From Raineyella sp044508675 (GTDB lineage: Bacteria > Actinomycetota > Actinomycetes > Propionibacteriales > Propionibacteriaceae), in contig JBIQHF010000004.1 of the NCBI GenBank assembly GCA_044508675.1, forward strand, positions 1 through 64,000: a stretch of 64,000 nt of DNA, written 5' to 3'. This document shows, one piece after another, positions 7,154 through 15,269 of this stretch. The position numbers and the translations under genes are program-made. The notes under the pieces were generated by a model. The model searched no databases. It was not told the DNA's origin and worked only from the letters and a program-made list of their open reading frames with translations. Every line of letters starts with the position of its first letter. Position 1 is the first letter of the stretch.

Positions 7154-8097
7154 GCTGCGACCTCGATCTGGTGGGCGAGCTGCTTGGCGGCGGCGGACAT
7201 GTCGCCTCGGAAGTTGAGGACCGCGTACGCACGGAACTTCGTGAATCCGTGCGGGTCGCCGGCGGTCGACGGGTAGAACGGTGTGTTGGTCGACCAGACG
7301 AACAGGCATCCGTCGCGGACCGTCGCGGAGCACGTCGAGGTCGCGGTGGGGTGAAGCCAGGTCGCTCCGTCGGCGTCGGGGTCGTGGCCGACCAGGCGCC
7401 AGCCGTGGGGGAGGAGCACGTCTGCCCACGTCACCGAGGCGCAGAACTTGTCGGCGATCGAGGTCGACCGGGACGGGTCGAGGGAGACCGGGCGTGGCGC
7501 GTACGTCTTGACCTGGGCGGGTTGAACGCGGATCAGCTCGATCAGCCATGCCGGCGGATCGGCGATCGGGAGCTCGGTGAGCCAGGTGTACTCCAGGCCG
7601 CTGTCGGGGTGGATCGACGGCGGGGCGACCACGTAGCCTCCGTGCGCCTTGAGGTCGATCCCGTCGCCGAGGAGCTTGTCCGTGATCCGTCCGACCGGGC
7701 GGGAGTAGTAGCGGTGGAGGCCACCGTCGCACCGGCCCGACGCAGCGGTCAGGGTCGCGGGGAGCTCGCCATACTTGGCTTCGAGGAGGTCCAGTGCGAC
7801 GTCGCCACCGGATCGAGGGTCGTGGTCGAGGACCATCGTGTGCTCGGTCAGCGCAATGCCGATGTTCGAGAAGGGCCGGCCGGCCCACATCTGCTCGATC
7901 TTCTCGGGGTCGGTCGACGCGTCCCAGAGACCGTGACCGAGCCGGCCGCATTCTCCGCGACACGTCTTGCGTTCGACGGTGCCGTGGGCGTGCGCGGCGC
8001 CGATCGCGGGTTGCTTGCCGCGGGCGACCAGCGGGAAGACGGGCCAGCCGGCGGCTGCAAGCTCGAGCGCCTCCTGGCGCATCAGGTTTGGTAGCAT
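7150..8097 (-). CDS. Bifunctional primase-polymerase
   Basis: 315 aa. The Prim-Pol domain is visible: AAAGWPVFPL at the N-terminus, the DxD metal motif in MVLDHDPRSGGD, and SGRCDGGLHRYY for the later conserved His region, followed by GIDLKAHGGYVVAPPS. These archaeo-eukaryotic primase-type enzymes prime and extend DNA in plasmid and integrative-element replication. An internal ATG at 8082 (MRQEALELAAAGWP) is an equally possible start. First of the two replication genes, translationally coupled to the DUF3987 gene. Confidence 0.9.
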   Translation of the reverse strand: MLPNLMRQEALELAAAGWPVFPLVARGKQPAIGAAHAHGTVERKTCRGECGRLGHGLWDASTDPEKIEQMWAGRPFSNIGIALTEHTMVLDHDPRSGGDVALDLLEAKYGELPATLTAASGRCDGGLHRYYSRPVGRITDKLLGDGIDLKAHGGYVVAPPSIHPDSGLEYTWLTELPIADPPAWLIELIRVQPAQVKTYAPRPVSLDPSRSTSIADKFCASVTWADVLLPHGWRLVGHDPDADGATWLHPTATSTCSATVRDGCLFVWSTNTPFYPSTAGDPHGFTKFRAYAVLNFRGDMSAAAKQLAHQIEVAA

Positions 8098-8162
8098 GTT
8101 GGTGTCAGCCTCCAGAAGGTTCCGACCCTCACGCCCTGCACGGCGTGGGGGTCGATTGGTTT

Positions 8163-8363
8163 TCAGCCCGCGGCGCCATCGGCGAACTTGTCGGCGATGA
8201 ACTTCTCCAGGTCGCCGCGCCGCACGTAGCGGCGGCGACCGATCCGAACGGACGGGCAGAAGGTGCCCTTCTGGATCCAGTAGCGGACGGTCCCGATGGG
8301 CCAGCGCTTCTCCTGCGAGATCTCCTCGATGGTCATCAGGTCTTGCTTGCTGGTCTGAGACAT
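8163..8363 (-). CDS. Excisionase-like helix-turn-helix protein
   Basis: 66 aa: MSQTSKQDLMTIEEISQEKR, WPIGTVRYWIQKGTFCPSVR and RRRYVRRGDLEKFIADKFA. This is a MerR/AlpA/Xis-type winged helix with the R-RY-VRRGDLE wing. It probably directs excision and/or activates the downstream operon. Start chosen at ATG 8363 after an AAGGGGGC Shine-Dalgarno. It leads the minus-strand operon, with a 65-bp gap to the primase-polymerase gene. Confidence 0.82.
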   Translation of the reverse strand: MSQTSKQDLMTIEEISQEKRWPIGTVRYWIQKGTFCPSVRIGRRRYVRRGDLEKFIADKFADGAAG

Positions 8364-8419
8364 GAGTGCCCCCTTCGTGTCGATACCTGAGTCGTCCTGT
8401 TCGGAGATCAGGAACGCTC

Positions 8420-8457
8420 TGTTACGAGAAGCATAACACGGTGATTGACGAACGCAA
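8420..8457 (-). promoter_or_regulatory. Divergent promoter/operator of the lysogeny switch
   Basis: An inverted repeat TGTTA-N9-TAACA (8420-8438) overlaps a minus-strand -10 TATGCT (8430-8435), with -35 TTGCGT (8452-8457) 16 bp away. A second inverted pair, AACGCA (8451-8456) and TGCGTT (8475-8480), lies toward the repressor gene. The arrangement fits a repressor binding between the divergent excisionase and XRE genes. Confidence 0.6.
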
Positions 8458-8495
8458 CTAGCGCGTGACGGGGGTGCGTTGATACTGTTTGACGC

Positions 8496-9023
8496 ATGGG
8501 AACAGGCCAAGACTTCGCCCGGAATCTGCGGAGCGCGCGCGAGCGCCACGAGTGGAGTCCGACCGAGCTGGCGCGCCGATGCCAGGCGCAGGGACTCACC
8601 GGGTTCTATGCGGCGACGGTGAACCGCGTCGAGGCTGGCACGCGGCAGATCAGGCTCGAGGAGGCCCCGGCCTTGGCCAACGTCTTCCACCTCACGGTCG
8701 AACAGATGATGTTTGACGCGGCGCGCTTCGACGTCGTGATGCGCTTCTCAGTGTTGGTCGAACGCATGACGGCGTTGGGCGAGACTCTGCGGATCGCGGG
8801 CGCCGAGTACGAGGAGGCGCGCCAGTCGACCGCGACAAGCCTCCTTGCAACGGCCGGTTTCGATGACCGGATGGCGCTCACCAGCGCACAGAAGGACCAG
8901 CTCGAGCTCCTGGCGCACCAGACGGCCGGCGAGATCGCCATGGGCCAACGTCCCCAGTACCAGGTCGACGCGGAGGACGCGCTCTACGAGAAGATCTACC
9001 CGAGCGACGATGACCGGAGTTGA
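8496..9023 (+). CDS. XRE-family repressor
   Basis: 175 aa. The N-terminal HTH (residues about 5-65: FARNLRSARERHEWSPTELA...TVNRVEAGTRQIRLEEAPAL) is a Cro/CI-type domain; the rest is helical and may dimerise. The gene is divergent from the excisionase-led operon, so it is the likely element repressor. The ATG follows a GATACTGT box by only about 10 nt, so the mRNA may have a very short leader. The integrase gene follows 21 bp later. Confidence 0.85.
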   Translation: MGTGQDFARNLRSARERHEWSPTELARRCQAQGLTGFYAATVNRVEAGTRQIRLEEAPALANVFHLTVEQMMFDAARFDVVMRFSVLVERMTALGETLRIAGAEYEEARQSTATSLLATAGFDDRMALTSAQKDQLELLAHQTAGEIAMGQRPQYQVDAEDALYEKIYPSDDDRS

Positions 9024-9044
9024 TCAACGGCAGGACTGCCGGCG

Positions 9045-10169
9045 ATGACTGGGCGGCCGCCGCTTCCCGTGGGCACCTACGGGTCGATCTCCGTACGCGA
9101 GGAGCGCCCGGGCCGGTTCCGGGCCCGCACCCGCTTCCGTGACTTCGACGGCCAGGTCCGCTACGTCGTCCGCTACGGGACGTCGAGGTCGGCCGCGGAG
9201 CGCACCCTGAAAGAGGCGCTCGTCGCCCGCGTCGAGGACGGCCACGGCATCGGGATGAACGGATCGACCACAGTCTCGGCGCTGGTCAAGGAGTGGCTCC
9301 GCGACATCGACGCGGATCCCACTCTCGCCCGATCCACGAAGGCCAGGTATCGCGACGTCGCCGAGGGCTTCATCGTGCCCGGGGTCGGTGCGCTACGGCT
9401 CCGCGAGATCGGCGTCGCGCACGTCGACAGACTCCTCCGGACCATCACCGAGAAGCACGGGGCCGCGAACGCGAAGACGGCCAGGTCGGTGCTGTCCGGC
9501 ATGATCGGGCAGGCGATGCGCCAGGGTGCGATGCACACCAATCCCGTACGGGACGCGAAGCCGATCCGGGTCGAGAAGCGGGCTCCGCGGGCCCTCACGA
9601 TCGAGGAGGCGAAGACGCTCCTCGGGAAGCTCCAGGCGGACGCGGACGCGATCAGGCTCGACCTGCCGGACCTCTGCGAGTTCATGCTGGGCACCGGGGT
9701 CCGGATCGGCGAGGCGTGCGCAGTGCAGCTCGACCAGCTCGACCTCGACGCCGGAACGATCGAGGTCTCCAGGACCGACACGCGGTTCGGGATCGAGGAG
9801 CGCACCAAGACAAAGGCCGGGTGGCGCGTCATTGCGGTGCCGGCCACCGTCGTGTCGATGCTGCGTCGGCGGATCGCCGATCCGGACATCCGGACCGACG
9901 TGGTGCTGTTCCCGTCGCCGGCGGGCAGGGTAAGGGACTCCTCGAACACGACAGGCGATCTCCGTCGCGCCTTCGATCGTGCGGGCTTCGATTGGGTGAC
10001 GTCCCACACGTTCCGGAAGACGGTGGCGACCAGGCTCGATGAGGCGGGGCTGAGCGCCCGGCAGATCGCCGATCACCTGGGCCATGCCCAGCCCTCGATG
10101 ACGCTCGACGTCTACATGGGGCGAAAGGTCGCTGCGGCCGACGCGGCGAAGGCGCTCGATCTCGGGTAG
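9045..10169 (+). CDS. int: Tyrosine recombinase / integrase
   Basis: 374 aa. An N-terminal arm-binding-like region (GTYGSISVREERPGRFRART), a SAM-like core-binding domain (about 75-165) and a C-terminal catalytic domain are present. Catalytic residues seen: Arg in GTGVRIGEA, His/Arg in SHTFRKTVATR, His in ADHLGHAQPS and the nucleophilic Tyr in TLDVYMGRK. It catalyses integration at tRNA-Lys and excision. It sits next to the right end, as is usual for tRNA-targeting integrases, and follows the repressor gene in the same direction. Confidence 0.95.
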   Translation: MTGRPPLPVGTYGSISVREERPGRFRARTRFRDFDGQVRYVVRYGTSRSAAERTLKEALVARVEDGHGIGMNGSTTVSALVKEWLRDIDADPTLARSTKARYRDVAEGFIVPGVGALRLREIGVAHVDRLLRTITEKHGAANAKTARSVLSGMIGQAMRQGAMHTNPVRDAKPIRVEKRAPRALTIEEAKTLLGKLQADADAIRLDLPDLCEFMLGTGVRIGEACAVQLDQLDLDAGTIEVSRTDTRFGIEERTKTKAGWRVIAVPATVVSMLRRRIADPDIRTDVVLFPSPAGRVRDSSNTTGDLRRAFDRAGFDWVTSHTFRKTVATRLDEAGLSARQIADHLGHAQPSMTLDVYMGRKVAAADAAKALDLG

Positions 10170-10200
10170 GACCTCCTGGGCCTCGATCACCGGGGCCTAG

Positions 10201-10294
10201 TTCTGTCCCTCTGTCCTTTCTGTCACGCACTCCTGGCGCCTGACCAGGGCTCGGCTTTCTGTCCCTCTGTCCCTTCTGTCACGTACCTCTAGCG
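10201..10294. repeat. 38-bp direct repeats (TTCTGTCC type)
   Basis: Two copies, 10201-10238 and 10257-10294, agree at about 33 of 38 positions. Each starts TTCTGTCCCTCTGTCC and contains TTCTGTCAC. The reverse complement GGACAGAA occurs three times at the left end. Confidence 0.7.
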
Positions 10295-10372
10295 TGTGTG
10301 AGGAGGAGGAGGGAAACACAAAGAAGTTGAAATTTCAAGACCCCTTTACATCAACAGGGACCTGGGGGAGTA

Positions 10373-10391
10373 GGTGCCCGTTTAGTGCCCG
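10373..10391. repeat. 19-bp terminal direct repeat, right copy
   Basis: GGTGCCCGTTTAGTGCCCG, identical to 773-791 and in the same orientation, about 110 bp inside attR. Confidence 0.7.
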
Positions 10392-10500
10392 CTTAGCACT
10401 CAGAATCAACCGTGAACCATCGTCGGTGACCAACACTCAAACAGTGCCCGACTAGGGCGGGATCTCCGTGTCCATCACCGCTCGTCGGCTGCGAGAGTAC

Positions 10501-10536
10501 TCCGCGGGTTGTGGGTTCGAGTCCCACAGGGCCCAC
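10501..10536. other. attR core (36 bp)
   Basis: Exact second copy of the tRNA-Lys 3' part (691-726). It is probably the original chromosomal tRNA end, displaced by the insertion, because the strong hairpin expected behind a tRNA gene lies just after it at 10563-10594. Confidence 0.93.
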
Positions 10537-10562
10537 CAATAGCGTACGTAAGTGCGGGATGC

Positions 10563-10594
10563 GTGGCCCCGACCTCTCGGAGGGTCGGGGCCAC
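10563..10594 (+). terminator. Hairpin terminator (original tRNA-Lys terminator)
   Basis: GTGGCCCCGACC (10563-10574) pairs perfectly with GGTCGGGGCCAC (10583-10594) around an 8-nt loop, followed by TGCTATTT. A 12-bp GC-rich stem just after attR suits the end of the pre-insertion tRNA transcript; it may also end the convergent minus-strand operon. Confidence 0.75.
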
Positions 10595-10646
10595 TGCTAT
10601 TTGGTCCCGCAAGAACCCGCTGATGGTCCCGCAAAGCGTGGACCGC

Positions 10647-11648
10647 TCAGGATTGACCCACCGTGGTGCGGTCCCCGCCGAGTTCGCGCTCCAGCAGCGC
10701 CTCGAGCGTGGTATCCAGCTCCTGGCCGGCAGTGTCCTGCGACTCCGTTCCTGCGGCGTCCCCCGACGCAGCAGCGCCGAACGCGGTCCGGAAGCGGCTG
10801 TCGTCCAGCAGGAAGCCGTTCTGGCTCAGGTACCCCATGTCGTTCGAGGCGCGGGCCAGCGGGCTGAACCAGCCGGCCACGCCGAGCAGGCCCTTCGGCA
10901 CCGCGAGCGGCCTGACCTGGTTCCCGGACAGTCGCGACAGGATGTCGCAGATCTCCCGGCCGGTGACCGGCCGAAGGGCCGGCAGGTGCCAGAGGTCCCC
11001 CGGCGTACGGCCGCGGTCCTCGGCCAGGGTGAGCAGGCCACGAGCGACCTCGTCGGCAGAGGCGTAGCTGTGTGAGGTTTCCGGGTCGCCGATCCAGGGC
11101 AGACGCACGCCCCCGCGACGGTCGGGGTCGGCGGCGCGCGCCAGCCCCGACCAGGGGACCAGCGTCGTCTCCACGCCGGGCCCGATGAAGTCGGCCGCCC
11201 GGGCCACGACGACCGGGGTATGCTCCCCGGCCTCCCGCAGGATGCTGAACCCCTCGGCACGTGCCTGGCCCATCCGGGAGCAGGGTGCGACCGGCGCGTC
11301 CTCGGTGACCGGGCCCCGGGTGAGCCCGTACAGGTAGCAGTTGTCGAGCCAGACCAGCGGGGTGGAGGTGGCCCGGACCGCGCTGGTCACGGAGCGGGCA
11401 AGCGGCGGCCACTGGGTGGTCCAGGTGTCGATCCGGTAGGGAAGTCCCAGAGTGGCGATGGCCACGTCGGCCCCCTCCAGGGCGTCCGCGAGCTGGTCGG
11501 GGTCGGCGGCGTCGACGGCCCGCCACTCGGTCGGTGGCGAGCTGGGGGTGTGGTGGGAGACCCCTGTCACCTGGTGGCCGCTCTGCAGTGCGGTGCGGAC
11601 GACGCGGGCGCCGATCTGTCCGGTGGCGCCGATCACGGTGATGCGCAT
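10647..11648 (-). CDS. NAD(P)-dependent epimerase/reductase (extended SDR)
   Basis: 333 aa from ATG (MRITVIGATGQIG). The GATGQIG dinucleotide-binding loop and a later YASADEVARGLL segment mark an atypical NAD(P)-binding epimerase or reductase; the YxxxK pair is not obvious. It is the last gene of the minus-strand polyketide operon and overlaps the 3' end of the phosphopantetheinyl transferase gene. A likely job is reduction or tailoring of the aminoketone made upstream, which is inference from position. Confidence 0.75.
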   Translation of the reverse strand: MRITVIGATGQIGARVVRTALQSGHQVTGVSHHTPSSPPTEWRAVDAADPDQLADALEGADVAIATLGLPYRIDTWTTQWPPLARSVTSAVRATSTPLVWLDNCYLYGLTRGPVTEDAPVAPCSRMGQARAEGFSILREAGEHTPVVVARAADFIGPGVETTLVPWSGLARAADPDRRGGVRLPWIGDPETSHSYASADEVARGLLTLAEDRGRTPGDLWHLPALRPVTGREICDILSRLSGNQVRPLAVPKGLLGVAGWFSPLARASNDMGYLSQNGFLLDDSRFRTAFGAAASGDAAGTESQDTAGQELDTTLEALLERELGGDRTTVGQS

Positions 11649-12271
11649 GTGGATCCTTCCTGAGGTGTCAAAGCTATCGCGGGGACGGCCACGCATGCCG
11701 TCAGGTCGGCGACGTGCGCGTGGAGCAACGAGACGCCGGCGCACCGTGGTGGTGCCAGCGAGGTGAGGTGGACCCTGCTCCGGGGTGAGAGGAGCCTCCC
11801 GTGGGAGTACTTGGTGAGGGCCTCGACCGAGGTCCAGGCGGTCACCGCCGCTGGCCTCCCCTCGTCGGCCGGGCAGGCGTCGAGCTGGCCGAGCAGTGGT
11901 CGCTCGGTGGCGTCCAGCACCAGCGGGAGGGCCGACCGGGCCGATCGCGCCCGGGCATCCTCGCACAGGTCGAATCCCACTGCGGACGACCGGGTGACGG
12001 CCACCCCAACCCAGCTGTCCTCGTGCGAGGCCGAGACCCGGTACCAGCGCGTCCTGCCCGGTTCGCAGCGACGGACCAGGGTCCGGTCGACGATCTCCAC
12101 CCGTGCCCGCCCCGCATCGTCCCCGCCGAGCAGCGTGCGGAGGCGGCGTACGAGGATCGGGTTCTCGGGCCAGTGGCCGGGCCGGTCGGGCGCCAGCACC
12201 ACGCGCGCCCGACCGGCCCATGCCTCGTTGATCACGGGTTGTTCACGCCATGACCACCGGCGCGCCCGCAC
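11633..12271 (-). CDS. 4'-phosphopantetheinyl transferase (Sfp-like)
   Basis: 212 aa with the GTG start at 12271, which overlaps the fusion gene by 29 bp; GTG 12235 is an alternative leaving a 7-bp gap. Family landmarks: VSASHEDSWVGVAV, GFDLCED in place of the usual G[IV]D[IVL]E metal site, and WTSVEALTK for W[ST]xKEAxxK, with Val where Lys is normal. It should load phosphopantetheine on the ACP domain of the neighbouring synthase. The altered motifs suggest a divergent, pathway-dedicated enzyme. Confidence 0.75.
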   Translation of the reverse strand: MRARRWSWREQPVINEAWAGRARVVLAPDRPGHWPENPILVRRLRTLLGGDDAGRARVEIVDRTLVRRCEPGRTRWYRVSASHEDSWVGVAVTRSSAVGFDLCEDARARSARSALPLVLDATERPLLGQLDACPADEGRPAAVTAWTSVEALTKYSHGRLLSPRSRVHLTSLAPPRCAGVSLLHAHVADLTACVAVPAIALTPQEGSTCASP

Positions 12272-15269
12272 GGCCCGTCGCCGACACGGCTTCCAGCGCC
12301 TCCAGGGCGGTGTCCAGGTCCTCGCGGGTGTGCGTGGCGGTGACGAACACCCGTAGCCGGGTCAGTCGCTCCGCCACGGCCGGTGCCAGGATCGGGTTGA
12401 TGCTGATCCCCCGGCGGTAGAGGTCGTTGGCGACCTGGAGGGTTCGGGCGGAGTCCCCGTAGATCACCGGCACGATCGGGGTGCCCGTCCCCTCGCCCCG
12501 GTCGAGCCCGAGGCGCTCCACGCCATCGCGGAAGTAGTCCGCGTTGGCCGCCAGCCGTGCCACCCGCTCCGGCTCCCGGCGCAGGACGCGCAGGGAGGCC
12601 AGCGCCGCCGCCGTGTTCGCCGGCGAGAGGCCGGCGCTGAAGACGAGGCCCGACAGGTTGTAGCGCAGGAAGTCGATGAACCGTCGGCTGCCACCCAGGT
12701 AGCCCCCGCAGCTCGCCATCGACTTGGACAGCGTCCCCATCAGGATGTCGACCCGGTCGGGGGAGACTCCGGTCGCCTCGCAGATACCCCGCCCGGTCGT
12801 CCCCACGGTCCCGATACTGTGCGCCTCGTCCACCATCAGGATGGCCCCGTAGTGCTCCTTCAGCGCGACCAGTTCTGGCAGCGGTGCGGTGTCGCCGTCC
12901 ATGCTGTACGCGCCCTCGACGCAGATCAGTGCCCGTCGGAAGGTCCCGCGCCGTCGGGCCAGCGCCGCACCGAGGGCCTCCATGTCGTTGTGGGGGAAGC
13001 TGTGCCGGGCGGCACCGCTGGCCTTGATCCCCTGCTGGATGCTGTCGTGGGCCAGGGCGTCGTGGAAGACGATGTCGCCCTCACCGATCACCTGGGGCAC
13101 GATCGACGCGTTCGTGGAGTGGCCACCGACGAGCACCACCGCGTCCTCGCAGCCGATGAAGTCGGCGATCTCGTGCTCCAGCGCATCATGCAGGGGACGA
13201 TTGCCGGACAGGATACGAGCCGCCGAGACCGAGGTGCCGTACTGACCGATCGCCTCGACCGCGGCCTGCTGGACCTCGGGATCCTCGGACATGCCGAGGT
13301 AGTTGTACGAGCTGAACGAGATCATCGGCCGCCCGGTGATCGCGGTGTGGTTGGAGATGATCCCGTCGTGCGGCAGGTAGTAGGGGACCAGCGCCTCGTT
13401 GGACCGGAACTCGGCCTGCAGCCGGTCGAAGGCCTGCAGCTCCGGGAAGGAGTCCAGGGTCCGCTCGCACCGGTTCGGGAGCCCGACAATGCCCGCCTCG
13501 CCAGGCTCGGGGGTCTGCTTCCCGGTCGGAGCCGCGACGCCGAGGGCCCGGCCCAGGGCGTGGGTCAGGTCGTCCAGGGTCCGGACCGACTCCAGGGCCA
13601 GCGCCTCCACGGTCAGCCCCGGCATCTGCTGGGAGAGCCGGCGCAGCGTGTCGGCCATCAGCAGCGAGTCGAAGCCCAGGTCCTCGGCCAGCCGACCTCC
13701 GCGCTCGATCTCCTGGACCGGGGAGGACGAGGCCTCGGCCATCGCCTTCAGCAGGGCGGCGCGGACGTCCTCGATCGAGATCGTACGGGCCGCGGCGTCG
13801 GCGCTGTGCGCAGCCTCGGGGACGGACCGTACGGGCACCGCCGCCCCCGTCTCGACCGGACGTGTCGCTGCGGGCGCCGGGGCAGGCCCGGTGCTGTCCG
13901 GTGCCGCGGCGTGGAGCCGCAGCATCGAATGGCGGTCCAGGCAGGGGTCCAGCAGGCGCCAGTGCGCGGCCACACCGCCCCGGGCCAGGACCGGGGCGAA
14001 CTGGACACCGGGCAGGCGGACGAACAGCTGGGCGAGGTTGCGCAGCACCGTGTCCTCGGCGTCGCGGTTGCCGCCGAAGCCGACCCCGAGGAAAGACGCC
14101 TCCGGGTGGTCGTTGCGCACCATGCGGATCAGGGACTCCCCGCCCGACAGCTGGATCACCACGTCGGGCTCCTGCCCCAGGAGCTGGGCGGCAGCGCCGC
14201 GGAAGTCCACCGGGGCGGTGACCTGGTCGCCGAGCAACCGGCGGATCCGGTCCGGGTCGGACTCCTGCTGCCCCGAGACGGTGGAGATGAACCGCGCCGC
14301 GGGGGCACCCAGCGGGACGTCGGCCAGGGCGGCGGCAAAGCCGTCCCGGCTGCCCGCCATCAGCGGAGTGTGGAAGGGGCCCTGGGCGGGGATCGGGGTG
14401 GCGACGATGCCGGCCTCCCGCACCGCGTCCGCGTACGACTCGAGGTTCTCCCGGGTCCCCCCGTACACGGTCTGTCGGCCATCGTTCCAGCAGGTCGGGT
14501 GGACGTCGGGGTGGCCCTCGGCCAGGGCGGCGGCCTGCTCACCCGAGCACCGCAGGGCCACCATGCCGAACTCGCCGTCGCCCAGCAGGGACCGCATGAT
14601 GCGGCCGCGCTCGGCAGCCAGCCGGACCGCCTCGGCGGCCGGCAGTCCGTCCACGGCGTGCAGGGCGGCGAACTCGCCGACACTGTGCCCGACCGCCATG
14701 TCGGGTCGGATCCCGAGGCGGGCGAGCAGCTCGGTGGCGGCCACGCCCAGCACGGTCAGGGCCGTCTGCGCGGCATCGGTGACGTGGATGGCGGTCGGAT
14801 CGACCGCTGCCAGGTCCACCTTCCCGGGCCAGCCGGCGACCAGCAGGTCCTCCAGCCCCGCGACCCCGGACAGCTCCACCAGCTCCTCGCAGCGATCCGC
14901 GAAGGCAGGGTCGTACGTGGCCAGGACCCGCTGGTCGCCGACCCGCTGGGCGCCCTGTCCGGGATAGAGGAAGGCCACCCGCTGGGGGGACTCGGGGACC
15001 GTGCCCCCGTACCAGCGGCCGTGGGGGTCGTCGCCGAGCGCGGGGAGGGCGGCGGCCAGGTCGCGCAGCGCCAGGCGGGCCTCCTCCACGGTCTCGGCGA
15101 TCACGGCGGCCCGGTGCGGCAGCGGGGTCATCACTGCCAGCCGGGCCTGCAGGTCGGCCAGCGAGCTGTGGCGGTTGGCGGGGTCGTCGATCGAGGAGAA
15201 GGCGGTCTCGCACCGCGAGCGCAGCTCGTCGGGCGATGCGCCGGACAGGAGGAGCAGGGAAGGGCTCAT
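12243..15269 (-). CDS. AT-ACP-alpha-oxoamine synthase fusion
   Basis: 1008 aa with three domains. Acyltransferase, about 95-420: YPGQGAQ, GHSVGE with Ser196, and GPFH at His300, closer to malonyl-type HAFH. ACP, about 495-575: LGFDSL with Ser535 as phosphopantetheine site. PLP-dependent alpha-oxoamine synthase, about 605-1000: FSSYNYLG, DEAHSIGTVGTTGRG with Asp814 and His817, and GTLSKSMASCGGY with Lys849. The last domain condenses an acyl thioester with an amino acid, releasing CO2 and an alpha-aminoketone, so it both extends and off-loads the chain. Start overlaps the ketosynthase stop (ATGA). There is no KR, DH or ER. Confidence 0.93.
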   Translation of the reverse strand: MSPSLLLLSGASPDELRSRCETAFSSIDDPANRHSSLADLQARLAVMTPLPHRAAVIAETVEEARLALRDLAAALPALGDDPHGRWYGGTVPESPQRVAFLYPGQGAQRVGDQRVLATYDPAFADRCEELVELSGVAGLEDLLVAGWPGKVDLAAVDPTAIHVTDAAQTALTVLGVAATELLARLGIRPDMAVGHSVGEFAALHAVDGLPAAEAVRLAAERGRIMRSLLGDGEFGMVALRCSGEQAAALAEGHPDVHPTCWNDGRQTVYGGTRENLESYADAVREAGIVATPIPAQGPFHTPLMAGSRDGFAAALADVPLGAPAARFISTVSGQQESDPDRIRRLLGDQVTAPVDFRGAAAQLLGQEPDVVIQLSGGESLIRMVRNDHPEASFLGVGFGGNRDAEDTVLRNLAQLFVRLPGVQFAPVLARGGVAAHWRLLDPCLDRHSMLRLHAAAPDSTGPAPAPAATRPVETGAAVPVRSVPEAAHSADAAARTISIEDVRAALLKAMAEASSSPVQEIERGGRLAEDLGFDSLLMADTLRRLSQQMPGLTVEALALESVRTLDDLTHALGRALGVAAPTGKQTPEPGEAGIVGLPNRCERTLDSFPELQAFDRLQAEFRSNEALVPYYLPHDGIISNHTAITGRPMISFSSYNYLGMSEDPEVQQAAVEAIGQYGTSVSAARILSGNRPLHDALEHEIADFIGCEDAVVLVGGHSTNASIVPQVIGEGDIVFHDALAHDSIQQGIKASGAARHSFPHNDMEALGAALARRRGTFRRALICVEGAYSMDGDTAPLPELVALKEHYGAILMVDEAHSIGTVGTTGRGICEATGVSPDRVDILMGTLSKSMASCGGYLGGSRRFIDFLRYNLSGLVFSAGLSPANTAAALASLRVLRREPERVARLAANADYFRDGVERLGLDRGEGTGTPIVPVIYGDSARTLQVANDLYRRGISINPILAPAVAERLTRLRVFVTATHTREDLDTALEALEAVSATGRAGAPVVMA

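Larger units (their letters stand above)
10170..10500. other. Right-end noncoding region of the element
   Basis: No gene is supported. It holds a 38-bp direct repeat pair, a 12-bp perfect palindrome TTGAAATTTCAA (10327-10338), the 19-bp terminal repeat and an extra AGTGCCCG at 10443. This is the expected place for integrase arm sites and excision factor binding. Confidence 0.6.
691..10536. mobile_element. Integrative element in tRNA-Lys (about 9.8 kb)
   Basis: A 36-bp sequence covering the tRNA-Lys 3' half occurs at 691-726 and again at 10501-10536, the hallmark of tyrosine-integrase insertion into a tRNA. Between them lie an integrase next to the right end, an XRE repressor divergent from an excisionase-like gene, a primase-polymerase, a DUF3987 ATPase, a WhiB-like protein and several small unknown proteins. 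I find no FtsK/TraSA translocase, relaxase, terminase or capsid gene. It is therefore an integrated replicon or satellite that would need outside help for transfer, or an AICE that has lost its transfer module. Terminal repeats (19-bp direct copies at 773 and 10373) further mark it as one unit. Confidence 0.9.

Noticed and set aside
5549..7276. 575-aa plus-strand frame
   Set aside because: Antisense shadow of the DUF3987 gene, with the GC-driven composition such shadows have.
10452..10634. Minus-strand frame over attR (WALWDSNPQPAEYSRSRRAVM)
   Set aside because: Same artefact, caused by the second copy of the tRNA end.
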